A stretch of 64,000 nucleotides of DNA, taken from Montifringilla adamsi. Lineage: Eukaryota; Chordata; Aves; Passeriformes; Passeridae. The position numbers were made by a program, and so were the translations under genes. The stretch is from assembly GCA_017590115.1 (NCBI GenBank), contig JAGGNK010009114.1, positions 23,627,978-23,691,977 of the forward strand, written 5' to 3'. This document shows, piece after piece, positions 61,472-64,000 of the stretch. Each line of letters opens with the position of its first letter. Position 1 is the first letter of the stretch. Below the pieces are notes generated by a model, which had not been told where the DNA came from, ran no database searches, and saw only the letters and a list, made by a program, of their open reading frames with translations.

Positions 61472-61853
61472 TGTATTTGCAGGGATCCCTGTGGCAGGAA
61501 GGAATGATGGATCTGACTCTGTGTTCTCAGAAGGCTAATTTATTACTTTATTATGCTATATTAAATTAAAGAATACTATACTAAAGAATACAGAAAGGAT
61601 ACTTACAGAATGCTAAAAAGATAATGACGAAAACTTGTGACTCTTTCCAGAGTCCTGAGACCGCTTGGCCCTGATTGGCCAAAGAGTCAAAACCATTCCC
61701 ATGAAACCAATGAAACAATCTCCAACCACTTTCCACATGAGCAAAACAGAGGAGAAGCAAATAAGATAATTAGTGTTTTCCTTTTTCTCTGAGGCTTCTC
61801 AGCTTCCCAGGAGAAAAATCCTGGACAAAGAGATTTTTCCAGAGAATGTGACA
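61472..61853 (-). mobile_element. Solo LTR of an avian (passerine-type) endogenous retrovirus
   Basis: Read on the minus strand it starts TGTCACATTCTCTGGAAAAA. It has GGCCAATCAGGGCC (CCAAT box), AATAAAGTAATAAA (polyadenylation signals), and ends with ACACAGAGTCAGATCCATCA, then TTCCTTCCTGCCACA. This arrangement is familiar from songbird ERV LTRs. The 3' boundary is uncertain (61472, 61479 or 61490), and I could not find a matching target-site duplication. No internal retroviral sequence is next to it. Confidence 0.75.
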
Positions 61854-62115
61854 CATCTGAATGCAAAATTGCACTTTGTGGGTAACATTTCTAGGTCCTT
61901 TACCTTTCCAGTTAGACTTTGTCTATTTTACTTTACTTTGTCTACAAAGACCTGTAAATTGAAATTCTGCAACGAAAATACTTGAGATATAAACCCCAAT
62001 CAGCTAAGGGATTGTTTATGCACAAATAGATCTAAGTCCTATCTGACTGACTGTCGGACCTGGAGCTCTGCAGCAGCGTGGCAAGGGTGGGGCAGCAGCA
62101 CCACAGGTTTAACCA
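61854..62115. other. Non-coding, no feature recognised
   Basis: Short spacer between an LTR and a CR1 copy. Confidence 0.4.
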
Positions 62116-62365
62116 TGGAGTCGTGGAATGGTTTGTGTTGGAAGAAACCCTAAAGACCATCTCATTCCAGCTTATCTTCCCCATTTCACTGGAGCCCATC
62201 CAGCCTTGGGCACTTCCAGGGATGGAGCACCCACAGCTTCTCTGAGCAACCTGTGCCAGGGCCTCCCCACCCTCACAGGGAACAATTTCTTCTGGATATC
62301 CAACCTGATCCTGCCCTTTGTCAGCTTGAAGCCATTGCCCCTTGTCCTGTCACTGCAGACCCCTG
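62116..62365 (-). mobile_element. CR1 LINE 3' fragment
   Basis: On the plus strand: GGAATGGTTTGTGTTGGAAG, ACCTGTGCCAGGGCCTCCCC, ACCCTCACAGGGAACAATTT, TTCTGGATATCCAACCTGAT and GAAGCCATTGCCCCTTGTCC. This is the classic reverse complement of the CR1 3' end. Confidence 0.95.
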
Positions 62366-64000
62366 TAAAAAGGCAAACTCAAAGCAGGAATGAGATGGCA
62401 GGCTGAGTATGAGGGGGTTTTCATTGCATCCATTAGAAATTCAAACTCCTGGAGGAGTTTGCAAGCTGTATCCTACACCTTCAGAAACTTGGATTTTAAA
62501 TAGCACAAAGCTTGAGTGAGAGGGTTTTTTGTGTTGTGGACTTGTGGATAGGTAAAGATAATGTTTGGAAAATGCAGTTTTATGATTAGGTTCTTCTTTA
62601 ACTGGGTCAAAAAACTCATGTTAGGATGAGTCATAATTTTGCTTTTACTAGAATTTTATGTGTAATTGGCAAATGCCAAATGTTTTCCATGTGAAAACAA
62701 GGCCTAACTCCTAAATTACAATTAACATTGCACAGGTCACTCTTTAAAACATTAGAAATATTCATGTAACTTTGTTATGGTTGAGAGCTTTCTGTGTAGT
62801 AACTGGAAGACCCATTTTTCATAACAGTGTTAAAGAAGAAAATGATGGTGTCAGAAGGTTTGCTATTCTTCCTTACCAGTCATTTTCCTGGCATGTATTT
62901 GGATGTCTCTCAGCCTTTTGTACCTGGGAGCAGAGGTTATAATAATGGCTTTAAATGTCTAATCTTGTGCAATAAAACCCCTGCCATTAATGCAAGGTTA
63001 AGTACCTGATTTTTAAACCTCTGAAGGTCAGGAAGGAAAGGGGATAAAATTACCAATGCAATTTAGCTTGGGAACTTAATGTATTAAACAGAGTTTACAA
63101 CTGCACACTGTAGTGGAGGAACATCTGTCACAATAGAATGAAAAACATGTTTATAATGACTTAACTGCTTCTCTGAGTGATCAGGAAGCACAGAAATCAA
63201 TGCAAAGCTGAGGCAGGACCCCAGGACAGGGGAGCTGCAGCTCCTTGGGGCCAGGGAATCATTCCTCCCAGGAGCAGGAGTTTGTAAGGCTCCACTGCAC
63301 AATGGAATATGGGGATGGGCACTGGCTCAATTATCTGGACAGAGAAGAAAAAGGCCTCTTCCATCAAAGATTTTAACTTCAGGCTTCAGACTAGTGTTTT
63401 CTGGTGGGATTCCTTGCACCATCCTGAGCAAAAGTCTGAAATAGCAACTGGAGAATGGTTGCACAATATAAACCAGTTATTTGTGGAAGGTGACAGCCTG
63501 CCTCATCTAATTTTTTTACAGAATCTATAAAAACAGCAGGAAGAAAATTGCCTCCTTTTAACTTTCTCACCTGTTTTTTTTTTGACCTTTATGAAGCCCG
63601 GTTAAATCCTTTTGTCTCCGAATCCTCCTTGATAATTTAGCCATACTGAATTTAATGTCTTTTTGAACTTGAGCTTGGTCAACAGCCTGATAGTCTTTAA
63701 TTTTGTGATGCATTTTGCCTTTATTTGCTGTGAAATGTTATGCCAGAACTCCATACAAGAGTTTCCAAAAAGTTTTATAGTTCCTTTGCTTGCAGTGTGT
63801 CCTGCTACTGCAGTATTTAAAAAGAGAGAATTAGGTGAAAATCTCCCAAAGGATTCAGTGCAGTGATTTCAGTTTGCTTTAATTAAGTTTCCTTCTTTCT
63901 CCCTTGAAGCTGAGTCTCCTCCGAGGCTTGGCACATGCTTTGGAAACAGTCACCACAATTCTCATCAGCCCAGTGAAAACTGCAGCAAGGCTCAAATTGC
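62366..64000. other. Non-coding, no feature recognised
   Basis: AT-rich sequence to the end of the window. No exon or repeat recognised. Confidence 0.4.

Noticed and set aside
1..64000. tRNA, rRNA, CRISPR, operon or phage-like features
   Set aside because: No B-box (GGTTCGANTCC-type) strings, array repeats or prokaryotic gene structure were seen; composition and repeats are vertebrate.

Overview
The window looks like vertebrate nuclear DNA, almost certainly avian and probably passerine. The evidence is several 3'-anchored CR1 LINE fragments (minus strand near 0.8, 7.5, 47.2 and 62.1 kb; plus strand near 17.8, 22.4, 56.9 and 59.5 kb), two endogenous-retroviral solo LTRs of avian type (29.15-29.48 kb and 61.47-61.85 kb), AT-rich non-coding background, and one GC-rich gene with a spliced exon. 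Nothing suggests prokaryotic, viral-genome or plasmid sequence: there are no operons, ribosome-binding sites, rRNA/tRNA genes or CRISPR arrays.

One protein-coding gene can be supported. On the minus strand, 7411-6743 is the coding part of an exon for a class II bHLH transcription factor of the scleraxis/paraxis (SCX/TCF15) group. It has an intact bHLH domain, the family signature ICTFCLS near the exon end, and a consensus GTAAGG splice donor immediately after it. It sits in a dense CpG island. It is divergent: the acidic N-terminus of SCX/TCF15 is missing, many changes go to Arg/Pro/Ala/Gly, and a Pro-Cys-Gln tandem repeat is inserted between the bHLH and the C-terminal signature. I could not assign it to a named orthologue; it may be a third SCX/TCF15-type paralogue. 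Its last exon should lie below position 6740 and is not securely identified.

Layout: 0-6 kb is non-coding with an old CR1 and a MIR-like scrap. 6.1-7.45 kb is the bHLH gene and CpG island, with a CR1 abutting the 5' side. 7.8-20 kb is non-coding, with an ancient palindromic element at 8.9 kb and a ~60-bp minisatellite at 15.1 kb. 20.1-20.6 kb is a second, isolated CpG-rich block with a near-consensus CTCF motif. 20.6-29 kb is non-coding with possible regulatory motif clusters. 28.98-30.1 kb is a small mobile-DNA hotspot: tandem duplication, AT microsatellite, solo LTR, and a 49-A tract after a polyadenylation signal. 30.6-61 kb is gene desert with minisatellites, homopolymer tracts, CR1 pieces and a G-quadruplex motif. 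61.5-62.4 kb holds an inverted LTR and a CR1.

The overall picture is one developmental-type transcription factor at the edge of a gene desert, with mostly neutral DNA and a few candidate regulatory sites. No multi-gene system is visible. All other open reading frames are short, repeat-derived or lack recognisable domains, and I do not annotate them as genes.
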